Shown piece by piece: positions 17,106-25,934 of a DNA stretch of 64,000 nucleotides; the stretch's first letter is position 1; each line of letters opens with the position of its first letter. The translations under genes and the position numbers were made by a program. The notes under the pieces were generated by a model. It was not told the origin of the DNA. It made no database searches and was given only the letters and a program-made list of their open reading frames with translations. Source of the stretch: Ruminococcus sp. NK3A76 (lineage in GTDB: Bacteria > Bacillota > Clostridia > Oscillospirales > Ruminococcaceae); contig NZ_JMMA01000002.1 in the NCBI RefSeq assembly GCF_000686125.1, positions 992,001 to 1,056,000 of the forward strand, read 5' to 3'.

Positions 17106-17513
17106 TCAACCGCCGATAAAACCGAAGTCGATGGCAGAATAGTCCACATTATCGCCGTTCTCGGTGTTATTATTACTTTCTGTCACTGAGGAAACAGCAG
17201 TCTGCGGTGTCGGTATAGGATAACCTGCACTGAGACCGAGCATCAGACTTGCAAGGAACTTTGGCATTTCAGCGATAAACGCCTTGCCGACCTCGCTGAC
17301 GATCTGCTGAACGAAACGCTCCTCACGCTGTCGGTTCTCGAAATAGGGATCATCCGAGAGTTTCTGCATACGGTCGAAATACTCGTTGACTGCCTTGACA
17401 ACGGCGGTGTTGCCCGACTTCACCTTATCCTTATCAATGCTGTGCAGATATTCCCACGCCTTAGCGTGTTCGGGATTGTCAAGGTTGAAGCGAAAACAGG
17501 TCATCTTCACCAT
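17106..17513 (-). CDS. parR: ParR/StbB-like centromere-binding protein
   Basis: This small protein (135 residues from the ATG at 17513) follows directly on a ParM-like actin gene, with its start one base after the ParM stop codon. It begins MVKMTCFRFNLDNPEHAKAW, has a helical DNA-binding-size core and ends in a low-complexity, acidic tail (the last residues are DYSAIDFGFIGG) that could contact ParM filaments. An upstream in-frame start at 17576 overlaps parM and lacks a ribosome site, while AGGAGGG precedes 17513. Assignment as ParR rests mainly on position. Confidence 0.7.
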   Translation of the reverse strand: MVKMTCFRFNLDNPEHAKAWEYLHSIDKDKVKSGNTAVVKAVNEYFDRMQKLSDDPYFENRQREERFVQQIVSEVGKAFIAEMPKFLASLMLGLSAGYPIPTPQTAVSSVTESNNNTENGDNVDYSAIDFGFIGG

Positions 17514-17514
17514 A

Positions 17515-18435
17515 TTACTTGCCCTCCTTCCTGAGCTGTGCAATAGCAAACTCCTCGTAGCCCTTAGCCGATGCACATATATCTCCGATGATCGTCACAC
17601 GGTCATGCTCGTATGTACCGAAGTTCTCAATGAGCTTACCGCCGCCGCCCGTGATGTAGAGCCGCATTAGCTTCGGGTCATACTCATACTTACGGAGCAA
17701 AGAGAAGATGCCGTCAGCATAATCCGAGATAGCCTGTCTGAGAATCTCGGCATACTCGCTGTCAATATCAGCGTTTCCATAGCGAATCATGCTCTGAATG
17801 ATTGTCTCGTCTACGGTTACACCGAGCTTGTTCATCATGGCATTGGATGCAGCCTTGACACACTGGTTCACGCCCATTTTCTCGGTGTAGCTCTGCGTGG
17901 TGATCGGCTTGCGGTTGTTGATCTTCATGATGTTGACTGTGCCGTTGCCGATGTCTGCGAGCATATTCAGCCCTGTCATGTCTTTCAGATACGGAACAAC
18001 AGCGGCATAGCCCTGCGGAAATACGGAACAGCCCACAATGCGGACGGAGTAGAGCTTGTCCTCATACTTGAAGTCCACGCTCTCCCTCTGGAGCATATAC
18101 TTGCGGAAGTCCTCTCTCTGACGATTAACCCAGGTTAGCGGCAGTCCGACTGCGAGATGTACGTCTGCGGAAGCGATGCCCTCACGGTTCAACTCACGAG
18201 CGATGCCCATAAGAGTAAAAAGGTAGTTGTCATTGTCCTGCCACTTGTCCGGCAGATACTCCTTGTGTCCCTCACCAATCAGATAGTAGCTGCCGTCATA
18301 GTACAGCGTGTTCTTTGTGAAGGTCGGTGCGGCATCGAGCTTCGTGATGCCTGTGGGTGTGACCGTGTTGGCGGTCTTGATGTTTCCGTAACCGTGGTCA
18401 ATGCCTACGATCAGGAAGTTGTTGTATCTTTTCAT
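17515..18435 (-). CDS. parM: ParM/StbA-like actin-family segregation ATPase
   Basis: This 306-residue actin-like ATPase has phosphate-1 motif VGIDHGYGNIKTA at the N-terminus, a phosphate-2 motif with MLADIGNGTVNIM and an adenosine-binding motif YITGGGGKLIE. These are features of ParM/Alp7A-type plasmid segregation proteins, which form filaments that push plasmid copies apart. GGAGGG lies 6 bases before the ATG at 18435; an in-frame start at 18507 lacks a good site. Together with parR and the upstream 11-bp repeats it forms a type II partition module, so the element probably exists as a replicating circle for part of its life. Confidence 0.88.
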   Translation of the reverse strand: MKRYNNFLIVGIDHGYGNIKTANTVTPTGITKLDAAPTFTKNTLYYDGSYYLIGEGHKEYLPDKWQDNDNYLFTLMGIARELNREGIASADVHLAVGLPLTWVNRQREDFRKYMLQRESVDFKYEDKLYSVRIVGCSVFPQGYAAVVPYLKDMTGLNMLADIGNGTVNIMKINNRKPITTQSYTEKMGVNQCVKAASNAMMNKLGVTVDETIIQSMIRYGNADIDSEYAEILRQAISDYADGIFSLLRKYEYDPKLMRLYITGGGGKLIENFGTYEHDRVTIIGDICASAKGYEEFAIAQLRKEGK

Positions 18436-18532
18436 TTGATACCCTCCGTATATAAATGTTGTAGTCGGCTCTGAGATATTGTCGCTATCTCTTGAACCTG
18501 AAACCATTATATATCATTTCGGCGGTCTTGTG

Positions 18533-18565
18533 CTTGCACGGCACTTGCACAGGACTTGCACGAGA
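18533..18565. repeat. Three 11-bp direct repeats, candidate parC centromere
   Basis: CTTGCAC begins at 18533, 18544 and 18555, exactly 11 bp apart, about 100 bases upstream of parM. Type II partition centromeres such as parC of plasmid R1 consist of 11-bp repeats bound by ParR at the promoter. Only three clear units are present, fewer than in R1. Confidence 0.5.
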
Positions 18566-18600
18566 AACGTGAAAAAAATATTCAAGAAGAATTATGACAT

Positions 18601-18643
18601 AAAAAAAGCACCCACAGAACAGTGTTTCTGTTCTGCGAGTGCA
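18601..18643 (-). terminator. Terminator of the hsdR transcript
   Basis: A long hairpin (AGAACAG / CTGTTCT with flanking GCAC / GTGC) is followed on the minus strand by seven T residues, just past the hsdR stop codon. Confidence 0.85.
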
Positions 18644-18654
18644 AATATCTGTAT

Positions 18655-21600
18655 TCACTTACTGTATTTTTTGAAGTTTTCCGCCTGTTCCAGCACTTCC
18701 TTGTACACATCATCAATGGTGACCGGGGGATAATCAAACTCATCAAGCAAAAGAATCAAGTCAACTTGCAGATTTGCTTTGATATCTTCACGGGTTGCCC
18801 AATCAGTATACCTCGCCTTATCATCTACAATGATTTTTATACGCTTTGAAAGCTCTATCATTTTATCTTCGGGATATTCAAACTCATACTTCTTGGCTAC
18901 GGAGCTTAGAATATCATAGAACGCTTTCTCCTCAAAGTCAATCCCCATATCCATAAAGGAATTTTTTTCGTTTTTTAACTCTGAAAGGAGTTTGGCGAGC
19001 TGATCGGCAACATCGTCAAGGACTTCGTTGGCATATGCTTCATCACGCCTGCGGTTATTATAGTCATCAACAACCTGTTTAAGACGTTCGGAGAATTCTA
19101 TACCTTTGATCTTATTGACTTTCTTGTATTCCTCTATTGCCTGAGACAGTAATCTTTGCAGTATTTTTATCTTGGTGTTCTGAAGCTGAATAGCATTGAT
19201 CCTGTTCATGTATTCATCGCTGAATATATCAACTTCAATATGCTTGCCCGATTCAAACAGTTCCTCAATACCGTCAGACTGAATCGCACCCTCCAACAGT
19301 TCACGAACACGGGCGTTCATCTGAGAAATATCGGGAGCATCGCCTTTGGTCAATTTGAAGAGTATAGAACGAACAGCACAGTAAAAATGAATATAATCTT
19401 TATCCTTATCCATGAACTTTTCGCTTGAGCTGCAAAGATTGAAAGCCTGCTTCATTCTTCTGACTGCTGCCATGAACCTTGTTTCAAGTTCATTGGATAG
19501 CTGAACATATTCTACCGCTCTGTTTATGCAATCAAGCTGTTGCTTTGGAGTACCTATAAAGAAATCATCGCTATTGAAATTATGGAACATCTGACCGAGA
19601 ACTTCGAGTTGGTCTTTGACTATTTTCACAGACTGCTCTATTCCCTCAAATTCGTCACATTCAAAATTGGTGTACTTCTTCAGGGCGATGTTCATGTTCT
19701 TTTTTATGCCGATATAGTCAACGATTAAGCCTTTATCCTTGCCCTCGTATACACGATTGACACGGGAAATAGTCTGTATCAGTGTATGCTGCTGAATGGG
19801 CTTATCTATATAAATAGTGTCAAGTGCAGGAACATCAAAACCTGTGAGCCACATATCTACTACAATGGCGATCTTGAAATTAGACTTGACGTTTTTGAAT
19901 TGGCGGTCAAACTCTTTTCTATCGTCTTTTGTTCCGAGCATATCATACAGCTCAGGCTCATCGTCTTTGTTTCGTGTCATAACGAGCTTTACCATTTCGA
20001 TAGGTTTAAGCTCTTTCTTGTCTTTCTCTGTCAGCTCCGTTCCGTCAGGACATAGCTTCTTTTCAGTCCATTCAGGTCGAAGCTCTTTTATTATTTTATA
20101 GAAACGATATGCAATATGCCTGTTGGAGCATACGAACATAGCTTTTCCTGCTACAGTAGCGCTCTCTGCAACACGGGTCTCATAGTGATTGATAAAATCT
20201 TCAGCGACAGCTCGAAGGCGGTCAGGATCACCGATAATAACATCAAGTTTTGCAACTGCCTTTTTGCTTTCTTCTATCTGGTGTTCATTAGAGCCTTCCT
20301 CAGCACACTGATCGTAATAATCCTCTATTTCCTGAACTTTTGCCTGATTGAGAGTTACCTTAGCTGCACGTCCATCATATACAAGATTTACAGTGATACC
20401 GTCCTCAACAGCTTCTGTCATGGTATAGGAATCCACAACAGCACCGAAGACCTCTATTGTAGCATCAATAGGCGTTCCTGTGAAGCCTACATAAGTGGCA
20501 TTAGGCAGGGAGTCATGAAGATATTTTGCAAAGCCATAAGTCCTGTTAACTCCCTCAGTAGTGATTCTCAGCTTCTGGTCAAGGCTGACCTGACTTCTGT
20601 GTGCTTCATCAGATATACAAATCACATTACTGCGGTCGGTCAGCAATTTAATGTCCTCTGTGAACTTTTGAATTGTTGTAAGATATACGCCGCCGCTTGT
20701 TCTGCCCTGCAATTCCTCTCGGAGCTTTTCACGGGACTCTATGCTGACAACGGTATCATCACCGATATATCGCTTGGAGGATAAGAACTGCTTGGAAAGC
20801 TGATCGTCCAGATCGGTGCGGTCTGTGATTACAACAATAGTCGGGCTGTGCAGAGATCTTGACTTCATCAACATACGGGTAAGAAACAGCATTGTATAGC
20901 TCTTACCGCAGCCTGTTGCGCCAAAATATGTACCGCCTTTACCATCTCCGTCGGGGCGGAGATGTGCCTTGATATTTTCAAGCAGCTTGGTAGCAGCGAA
21001 GAACTGCGGATAACGGCATACTATCTTTACATCTCTATCCGAGTTATCGGGGAAATATACAAAGTCTTTGATTACAGCTAAAAGGCGATCTTTTCGGAAC
21101 ATACCTTTTACCATTGTCAGCAAGGAGTTGATGCCGTTAAGTTCTGTATCGGTTGCCTCGATCTTTCTCCACGCATAAAAGAAATCATACGGTGAAAAGA
21201 AAGAACCATACTTATTATTTGCACCGTCACTGATAACCACAAAGGCATTATACTTGAACAGTTCGGGAATATCTCTGCGATAGCGAACAGTCAATTGAGT
21301 ATATGCGTCCATAATTGTGGTATCTTCACGGACAGCATTTTGAATTCAAAGACTACAACAGGGATACCGTTTATAAAGATAATGGCGTCAGGTATGCGTG
21401 TCTGATTATTCATGCCGGAAATCTCAAACTGATTAACGATTTTGAATATATTCTTCTCAGGTGCTTCAAAGTCGATAAGGCTGATATACAGGTCTTTCTG
21501 TAATCTGTCCTCACGGTTAAGGATAAAGCCGTCACACAAGAGCTTATATACCGCTTTGTTTGCTTCATATATCGTTCCGGAAATACTGCGGAGATTGAGA

Positions 21601-21794
21601 ATGATTCCGTCGATCTCGCTGTCGGTGATGCCTTCAGAAGAATAACGGTCATGCAAATATTTCCGCAGATCATCGGCAAGAAGAACATCAGACTTATCCC
21701 TGATAATACTTTCTCCGTTTATGTAGGTGTATTCCTCGTCTTGGAAAAGCTCCATAATGGACATTTCTAAGGCGTGTTCGTTGAAAAGTTGCAT
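18655..21794 (-). pseudogene. hsdR: Type I restriction endonuclease subunit HsdR, frameshifted
   Basis: Two overlapping frames together encode a normal HsdR of about 1045 residues. The first (21794 down to 21291) has the HSDR_N nuclease domain with the PD-ExK core IPDAIIFINGIPVVVFEFK. The second (to 18655) has the SF2 motor with Walker A GATGCGKSYTM, the DEAH box ISDEAHRSQ and FTGTPID, then the C-terminal helical region. At about 21336-21341 one base is missing: the frame runs from FEFK into LSVKIPQ, while the expected AVREDTTIMDAY lies in the next frame. Loss of one G from an AGT serine codon would explain it. Restriction is then lost while modification may remain. The ATG directly follows the stop of the TIR gene (TAAATG). 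Confidence 0.88.
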
Positions 21795-22982
21795 TTAATC
21801 ACCTTCTGTCATCAGGCTATTAATTGTTGATATGAATGTATCTCTTTTCTTTTCCCAACGATTTGAAGGGACTGAAATGCCAAATTCATTTGAAATAATA
21901 TCTTTTAATTCTCCAAGTCTTACCTTCAATTCGTCAATATTGTCATTGTCAAGTTTCAAAGATATTTGAGTGGGATTAACTGCACCCTTAATAGCAGAGA
22001 AATCAAATTTAGGCAGTAAAACAGTAGAGTAACGCTTTCTTAAAACCCATGAAGCTCCCATCTCATTCAAGCAAGCAGCACTTTGGTAGTAATTATCAGA
22101 CAACATAAAGACCACATGAAAATCATAGTTGTCAAACAAACTCTTTAGGTAATCATAAATATCATTATCCATTGGGATATGATAATCAGGTACGGATGAA
22201 CAGAACATTGTCTCATTGTTCAGCCCTATATCTGCTAACAGTTCAACGAGCGGTTGTACATATTTTATATCAGCAGAAGCATGACTGATAAACAACATAG
22301 GTTTCTTCATTGTAAAATCTCCTTTTGAACTTGATTCAGAATAATACCTGTCTGCGTTTTGCGCAATTATATTCAAGGAACTTTTCAGTTTGTTGAATAG
22401 TTCGCGCTCGTCGCCACTCTTTCCATTGAATTTGTGTATAATACCTGTTGGATTAATAATATCCCATACATACTTATCATTTGATTTATCATATATATCT
22501 TGCAGTACATATTTGATATTTTCTAACCAACTAATAAAATCGGGATCATTATAAATCAAATCGCACTCGGGAATAATCAGACCTTTTGATGGTGTAAAAT
22601 GTTTGAATCTTGCTTCAATTCTCGGTATGTCATCAACAAGATGAATCAATTTTTCTTTCATAGGATTAATTATACTCCTATCTTCTAAATCATTTTTGTG
22701 GTTGGTAGGAATTTTCACAATTTTTTTCATCTTCACCTGGTAATGAGGAGGAATACCATGACCGCTTCCGCCACAATATCCGTTATCTGTTACAATATAG
22801 TTTTCAACTAATCCATTTGGTAGAATACGAACAATATAATCGTTTTCCTCAATAACTATCGTAGCGTCTTCAATTAAAGCTGTTGAATCACCAATTAACG
22901 CATCAATTTGGCAGAGCTTTTTTCCATTCTGTTTTATTATGTCAATTTTTTCTCTTGGAAATCCAGACATCATTTTGAACAC
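21795..22982 (-). CDS. TIR-domain protein embedded in the hsd locus
   Basis: The C-terminal half, residues about 230-345, is a TIR domain starting KPMLFISHASADIKYVQPL, with CSSVPDYHIP and the helix ACLNEMGASWVLRKRY. The Glu of CLNEMGA is the best candidate for the NADase catalytic glutamate. The first 220 residues contain a beta-rich part with GGSGHGIPPHYQVK and a helical linker, and I do not recognise them. No ATG fits; a GTG at 22982 with AGAGG eight bases before it is chosen over the GTG at 22991. The stop codon abuts the hsdR start, so expression is coupled. Prokaryotic TIR proteins often degrade NAD+ on phage infection, and a defence role is likely but inferred. Confidence 0.85.
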   Translation of the reverse strand: MFKMMSGFPREKIDIIKQNGKKLCQIDALIGDSTALIEDATIVIEENDYIVRILPNGLVENYIVTDNGYCGGSGHGIPPHYQVKMKKIVKIPTNHKNDLEDRSIINPMKEKLIHLVDDIPRIEARFKHFTPSKGLIIPECDLIYNDPDFISWLENIKYVLQDIYDKSNDKYVWDIINPTGIIHKFNGKSGDERELFNKLKSSLNIIAQNADRYYSESSSKGDFTMKKPMLFISHASADIKYVQPLVELLADIGLNNETMFCSSVPDYHIPMDNDIYDYLKSLFDNYDFHVVFMLSDNYYQSAACLNEMGASWVLRKRYSTVLLPKFDFSAIKGAVNPTQISLKLDNDNIDELKVRLGELKDIISNEFGISVPSNRWEKKRDTFISTINSLMTEGD

Positions 22983-23020
22983 TAACCACACCTCTTTTCA
23001 TTGTGATTAACACTTTTTGT

Positions 23021-23161
23021 TTACTTATTCTTCTTTGGCGATTTTACTGGTGGCATTGGCGGCTTTTTCTTCGGCGTAGGTATATTAGAACCTCTTGAAT
23101 ATGTACTACTTGGCTCTTTTCTGGCATTAGATGAACTATTATTGTTATTCACATCAGGCAT
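23021..23161 (-). CDS. 46-residue Pro/Lys-rich small protein
   Basis: A short ORF has its ribosome site GGAGG inside the last codons of the SLATT-like gene and its ATG two bases after that gene's TAA stop. It encodes an Asn/Ser-rich start and a strongly basic, proline-rich end (IPTPKKKPPMPPVKSPKKNK). There is no hydrophobic segment. The tight coupling on both sides (38 bases before the TIR start) suggests a real gene of the defence cassette. A PxxP-type peptide ligand or nucleic-acid-binding tail is possible, but the function is unknown. Confidence 0.65.
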   Translation of the reverse strand: MPDVNNNNSSSNARKEPSSTYSRGSNIPTPKKKPPMPPVKSPKKNK

Positions 23162-23163
23162 AT

Positions 23164-23676
23164 TTATTTTCCTCCATATTGACGTTCAAAGTATAGCATC
23201 ATTTTATCTTCAGCATAATCGTAGCATTTTTTATTTTGCGGCAGTGAATCCTCTTGGAAATATTTATCATCAGCTTCATTCCATTCTTTTTCAAATTGAA
23301 ATAATAGATCATTTATTTCGCCTTCCGTCATATTTCCGTTTGAAACATTAAGCCACTCTTTTTCCATTGACAAGAAAATTACTGACCATTCAGATTTAAG
23401 GCTTGAAATATCTTCAATTCTTTTTTGGTAAGGTAAATACTCGTTTATAACTCCGACTACTTGGGAAATTGCTATAATAACGCCCCATACAAAAGCAAGT
23501 TGTTTCCATATAGCCCAGGCAGCAATGGAAGAACATGATGCTATTGCCATGATGATTTTTATTGTTCTATTTATCTGTATCGACTTTGCGAAATGAGCAT
23601 CGATATAATACAAAGCAAATTTCTTATCTGTCAATGAAGACCAATATCTTTCTTGAATAAAAGATGATTTACTCAT
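23164..23676 (-). CDS. Two-TM SLATT-like membrane protein
   Basis: This 170-residue protein has two closely spaced transmembrane segments (residues about 38-58, IIMAIASCSSIAAWAIW, and 62-80, FVWGVIIAISQVVGVIN), flanked by helical regions with many charged residues. The size and layout match SLATT-type two-TM proteins that act as membrane effectors beside TIR, SMODS or SLOG genes. GGAGGT lies 5 bases before the ATG at 23676; a longer frame from 23772 has no ribosome site and crosses the recombination site. It is co-transcribed with the 46-residue gene, the TIR gene and hsdR. The family assignment is from architecture, not a definite motif. Confidence 0.65.
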   Translation of the reverse strand: MSKSSFIQERYWSSLTDKKFALYYIDAHFAKSIQINRTIKIIMAIASCSSIAAWAIWKQLAFVWGVIIAISQVVGVINEYLPYQKRIEDISSLKSEWSVIFLSMEKEWLNVSNGNMTEGEINDLLFQFEKEWNEADDKYFQEDSLPQNKKCYDYAEDKMMLYFERQYGGK

Positions 23677-23704
23677 TATACACCTCCGACTATTTTGAGT
23701 AATC

Positions 23705-23718
23705 AAATGATAATTTAG
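23705..23718 (+). repeat. hsdS inversion site A
   Basis: AAATGATAATTTAG, direct orientation. It is followed in frame (NDNLAETEQV) by the target-recognition cassette at 23736-24359. Confidence 0.8.
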
Positions 23719-23735
23719 CTGAAACTGAGCAAGTA

Positions 23736-24359
23736 ATGTTAAAGAAAACGACCTCAACAGAAGATACTTCATTAATATCTCTCGGAGATATAGTTGAATT
23801 TATCGATGGCGATAGAGGAAAAAACTATCCGACCTATGATGAATTTGCAAAAGAAGGATATTGTTTATTCTTAAACGCTTCAAATGTCACTGGTATTGGA
23901 TTCGATTTTAGTGACTGTATGTTTATAACAAAAGAAAAAGATGAACTAATGAACAAAGGACATTTGGAAAGGTTCGATATTGTACTAACATCTCGTGGAA
24001 CTCTTGGAAATGTAGCGTTCTACAACAACCATATTCCTTATGAGAATGTAAGAATAAACTCTGGAATGCTTATAATACGCAGTAAATCCGATAAAATCAA
24101 GTCTTACTACCTATATGCGCTACTAAAAAGCTCTTATATGAAGTCAGCTATAGAACAATATCGCTCAGGATCGGCACAGCCGCAATTACCGATTAAAGAT
24201 TTACAGAAAATATCACTTAATATTCCAAACTCTGAAAGCGTTCTTGAAAAAATCAATGCAGATTTCAGGCGAATTGAAAACATTATATCACAGAATGGCA
24301 ATGAGATATCTAATCTTAAAGCTCTACAATCCGTCTTACTCTCAGAATTAAGCCGCTAA
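23736..24359 (+). CDS. Silent HsdS target-recognition cassette, inverted
   Basis: This frame encodes a C-terminal half of a type I specificity subunit. It has one target-recognition domain (LISLGDIVEFIDGDRGKNYP through YRSGSAQPQLPIKDLQKI) and the distal conserved helix ending LKALQSVLLSELSR. It lies on the plus strand, opposite to every other hsd gene, and has no ribosome site. The open frame continues upstream through inversion site A without a stop. Recombination of site A with site B would join it in frame to the hsdS half gene at 24348-24863; recombination with site D would join it to the first half of full hsdS. It is therefore best read as a donor cassette rather than an expressed gene. 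Confidence 0.85.
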   Translation: MLKKTTSTEDTSLISLGDIVEFIDGDRGKNYPTYDEFAKEGYCLFLNASNVTGIGFDFSDCMFITKEKDELMNKGHLERFDIVLTSRGTLGNVAFYNNHIPYENVRINSGMLIIRSKSDKIKSYYLYALLKSSYMKSAIEQYRSGSAQPQLPIKDLQKISLNIPNSESVLEKINADFRRIENIISQNGNEISNLKALQSVLLSELSR

Positions 24360-24863
24360 ATTATCATTTATCCGCTGTTTCAATGCTATTCTATCGGTAA
24401 TAGTCTTATAAGCCTTAACGATCTTACGCTGTTTTTCTATATCAGGAATAGGCAGTTCAACAGCGCACATCTCATCCCACCCGAAAATTTCTCTTACACT
24501 ACCATGAGAACGGTATCTTGCATATCTGTCAAATTCGGGTCGGCTGAACCATAACATCAGATATTCAGGCTCAAGTTCATCTTTGCGTGTCACCTCAAAA
24601 ACAGTGTACGAACTTGAGATAATACAATCTTCTCCGTTAAGTAAAGCAATAGAAATCTTCTCACCGTTTCTTGAAGTAACCGGACCGTATGCGAATTGTC
24701 CGTTCTTCACGACCTTATAATTTGACAGGTCGGTTCCGACAATGTTCGCAATAGACGGGATAAAACGTTTTTCAATGCTTACACCGAGAAGATTGGTTAT
24801 CCCTAATTCTCTATTTCTAAGGTCAACAGGATTTATATAATCTCCTAAAACCTTGTATTCCAT
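24348..24863 (-). CDS. hsdS: HsdS half gene (first target-recognition domain only)
   Basis: This 171-residue frame encodes an N-terminal target-recognition domain (VLGDYINPVDLRNRELGITN to GWDEMCAVELPIPDIEKQRK) and the central conserved helix ITDRIALKQRINDNLAA, then stops. Full HsdS has two such domains. The stop arises because inversion site B is joined to the 3' end of the silent cassette in reverse. GAGGTGATT lies before the ATG. It follows the recombinase gene by 9 bases. Half-length HsdS proteins can dimerise in some systems, so it may still work, but the more likely reading is the OFF state of an invertible gene. Confidence 0.88.
   Translation of the reverse strand: MEYKVLGDYINPVDLRNRELGITNLLGVSIEKRFIPSIANIVGTDLSNYKVVKNGQFAYGPVTSRNGEKISIALLNGEDCIISSSYTVFEVTRKDELEPEYLMLWFSRPEFDRYARYRSHGSVREIFGWDEMCAVELPIPDIEKQRKIVKAYKTITDRIALKQRINDNLAA
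24356..24369 (-). repeat. hsdS inversion site B
   Basis: CTAAATTATCATTT, inverted relative to sites A and C. Identity with site D continues rightward through the conserved helix codons, and identity with site C continues leftward (AAGCCG). Confidence 0.8.
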
Positions 24864-24872
24864 ATAATCACC

Positions 24873-25868
24873 TCAACCAATATATTTGCGGTGAGCAATC
24901 TTGACATTGCTCTGATTAACCATAGCATAATGCATAGTTGTTTCTATTTTCTGATGACCGAGGAGCCGCTGAACCTGTTCAATCGGCATTCCTTTGTCAA
25001 TAGCTCTTGTTGCCAATGTTCTGCGGAACTTATGCGGATGCACCTTTGTGATTTCAGCCTGTTTCCCCAGTGTGCGGACTATCCGCTGTATCGCTCCGAT
25101 AGTGAGCCGTGTGTGCGGAGCATTCTTTGACACGAACAAGGCAGGATCGCTGTCTGTCCGCTGTTTAAGGTATTCCTGCAAATGCAGTTTTGTCCTTGCA
25201 TCAAAATAGACCTCTCGCTCCTTATTACCTTTACCGAGGACAATGCAGGAGCGTTCTGTAAAGTTGATGTCTGCTTTGTTCAGTTTTACAAGCTCTCCCA
25301 CACGGACACCCGTGGAGGTGAGCATCTCAATAATAGAAAGATCACGAATATTATCACAAGTATCTCGCAGCACTTCCAGGTTTTCATCGGTCAGTGTATC
25401 CTTTACGACTTTTGCAGTTTTAACTTTATGTATCCTGCGGACAGGGCTTTTTACGATATAGTCCTCATCCTCAAGCCATGAAAAGAAGCTCGACAATATA
25501 CGGCGAACATTGTCAACTGTCACCTTGCTTGCGTTGTTCTGCTGTTGGTATTTCGCAAGATACAGCCGAAGATCATCGGTCGTGATTTCTTTTATCCATT
25601 TGCTTGTAGTGGATAATAGTCTCTCTATCGTTGTCTGATAGTATTTCAATGTATTTTCGGAACAGCCCTCAACACGTTTTGCTGAGATAAACATTTCAAG
25701 AAAATGGCTGTTCTCCTGCCTATTCTTTTCAGAGGTATCTGCGCTTTCTGTCATATCCACGCTTTTCAGCCTTGTTTCAAGCACAGAACGCAGCTCGTCC
25801 AACTGCCTGCTATCAAGAAGCCCTGCAACATCATGTAATATCTCCCGTATTATCGTTTCCTTCATCAT
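24873..25868 (-). CDS. Tyrosine recombinase, likely HsdS invertase
   Basis: This 331-residue XerC/XerD-type enzyme has an N-terminal SAM-like core-binding domain (residues about 50-140, FLEMFISAKRVEGCSENTLK) and a catalytic domain. The catalytic part has the Arg motif TGVRVGELVKL, a Lys in the beta hairpin (LGKGNKEREVYF), the HPHKFRRTLATR box and the tyrosine region LGHQKIETTMHYAMV. Its place between hsdS and the second hsdS half, amid four inverted copies of a 14-bp site, is that of recombinases which switch type I specificity genes (PsrA/CreX-type). GGAG lies 7 bases before the first of two adjacent ATG codons. A perfect 10-bp inverted repeat spans its likely -10 box. Confidence 0.92.
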   Translation of the reverse strand: MMKETIIREILHDVAGLLDSRQLDELRSVLETRLKSVDMTESADTSEKNRQENSHFLEMFISAKRVEGCSENTLKYYQTTIERLLSTTSKWIKEITTDDLRLYLAKYQQQNNASKVTVDNVRRILSSFFSWLEDEDYIVKSPVRRIHKVKTAKVVKDTLTDENLEVLRDTCDNIRDLSIIEMLTSTGVRVGELVKLNKADINFTERSCIVLGKGNKEREVYFDARTKLHLQEYLKQRTDSDPALFVSKNAPHTRLTIGAIQRIVRTLGKQAEITKVHPHKFRRTLATRAIDKGMPIEQVQRLLGHQKIETTMHYAMVNQSNVKIAHRKYIG

Positions 25869-25876
25869 TACTCGCT

Positions 25877-25916
25877 CCGATCTATGGTATATTTCTATAA
25901 TTATAGCATAGATCGG
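25877..25916 (-). promoter_or_regulatory. Promoter of the invertase gene with a palindromic operator
   Basis: CCGATCTATG (25877-25886) and CATAGATCGG (25907-25916) are a perfect 10-bp inverted repeat enclosing a minus-strand TATAAT at 25900-25905. A protein bound here would block the recombinase promoter, or the hairpin may insulate it from hsdS. Confidence 0.5.
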
Positions 25917-25920
25917 TGCT

Positions 25921-25934
25921 AAATGATAATTTAG
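25921..25934 (+). repeat. hsdS inversion site C
   Basis: AAATGATAATTTAG, direct orientation, overlapping the stop codon of full-length hsdS. Twenty bases match site B in inverted form. Confidence 0.8.

Noticed and set aside
21336-21341. Programmed frameshift in hsdR
   Set aside because: The site has only four A residues, no slippery heptamer and no downstream structure that I can see; a plain deletion is simpler.
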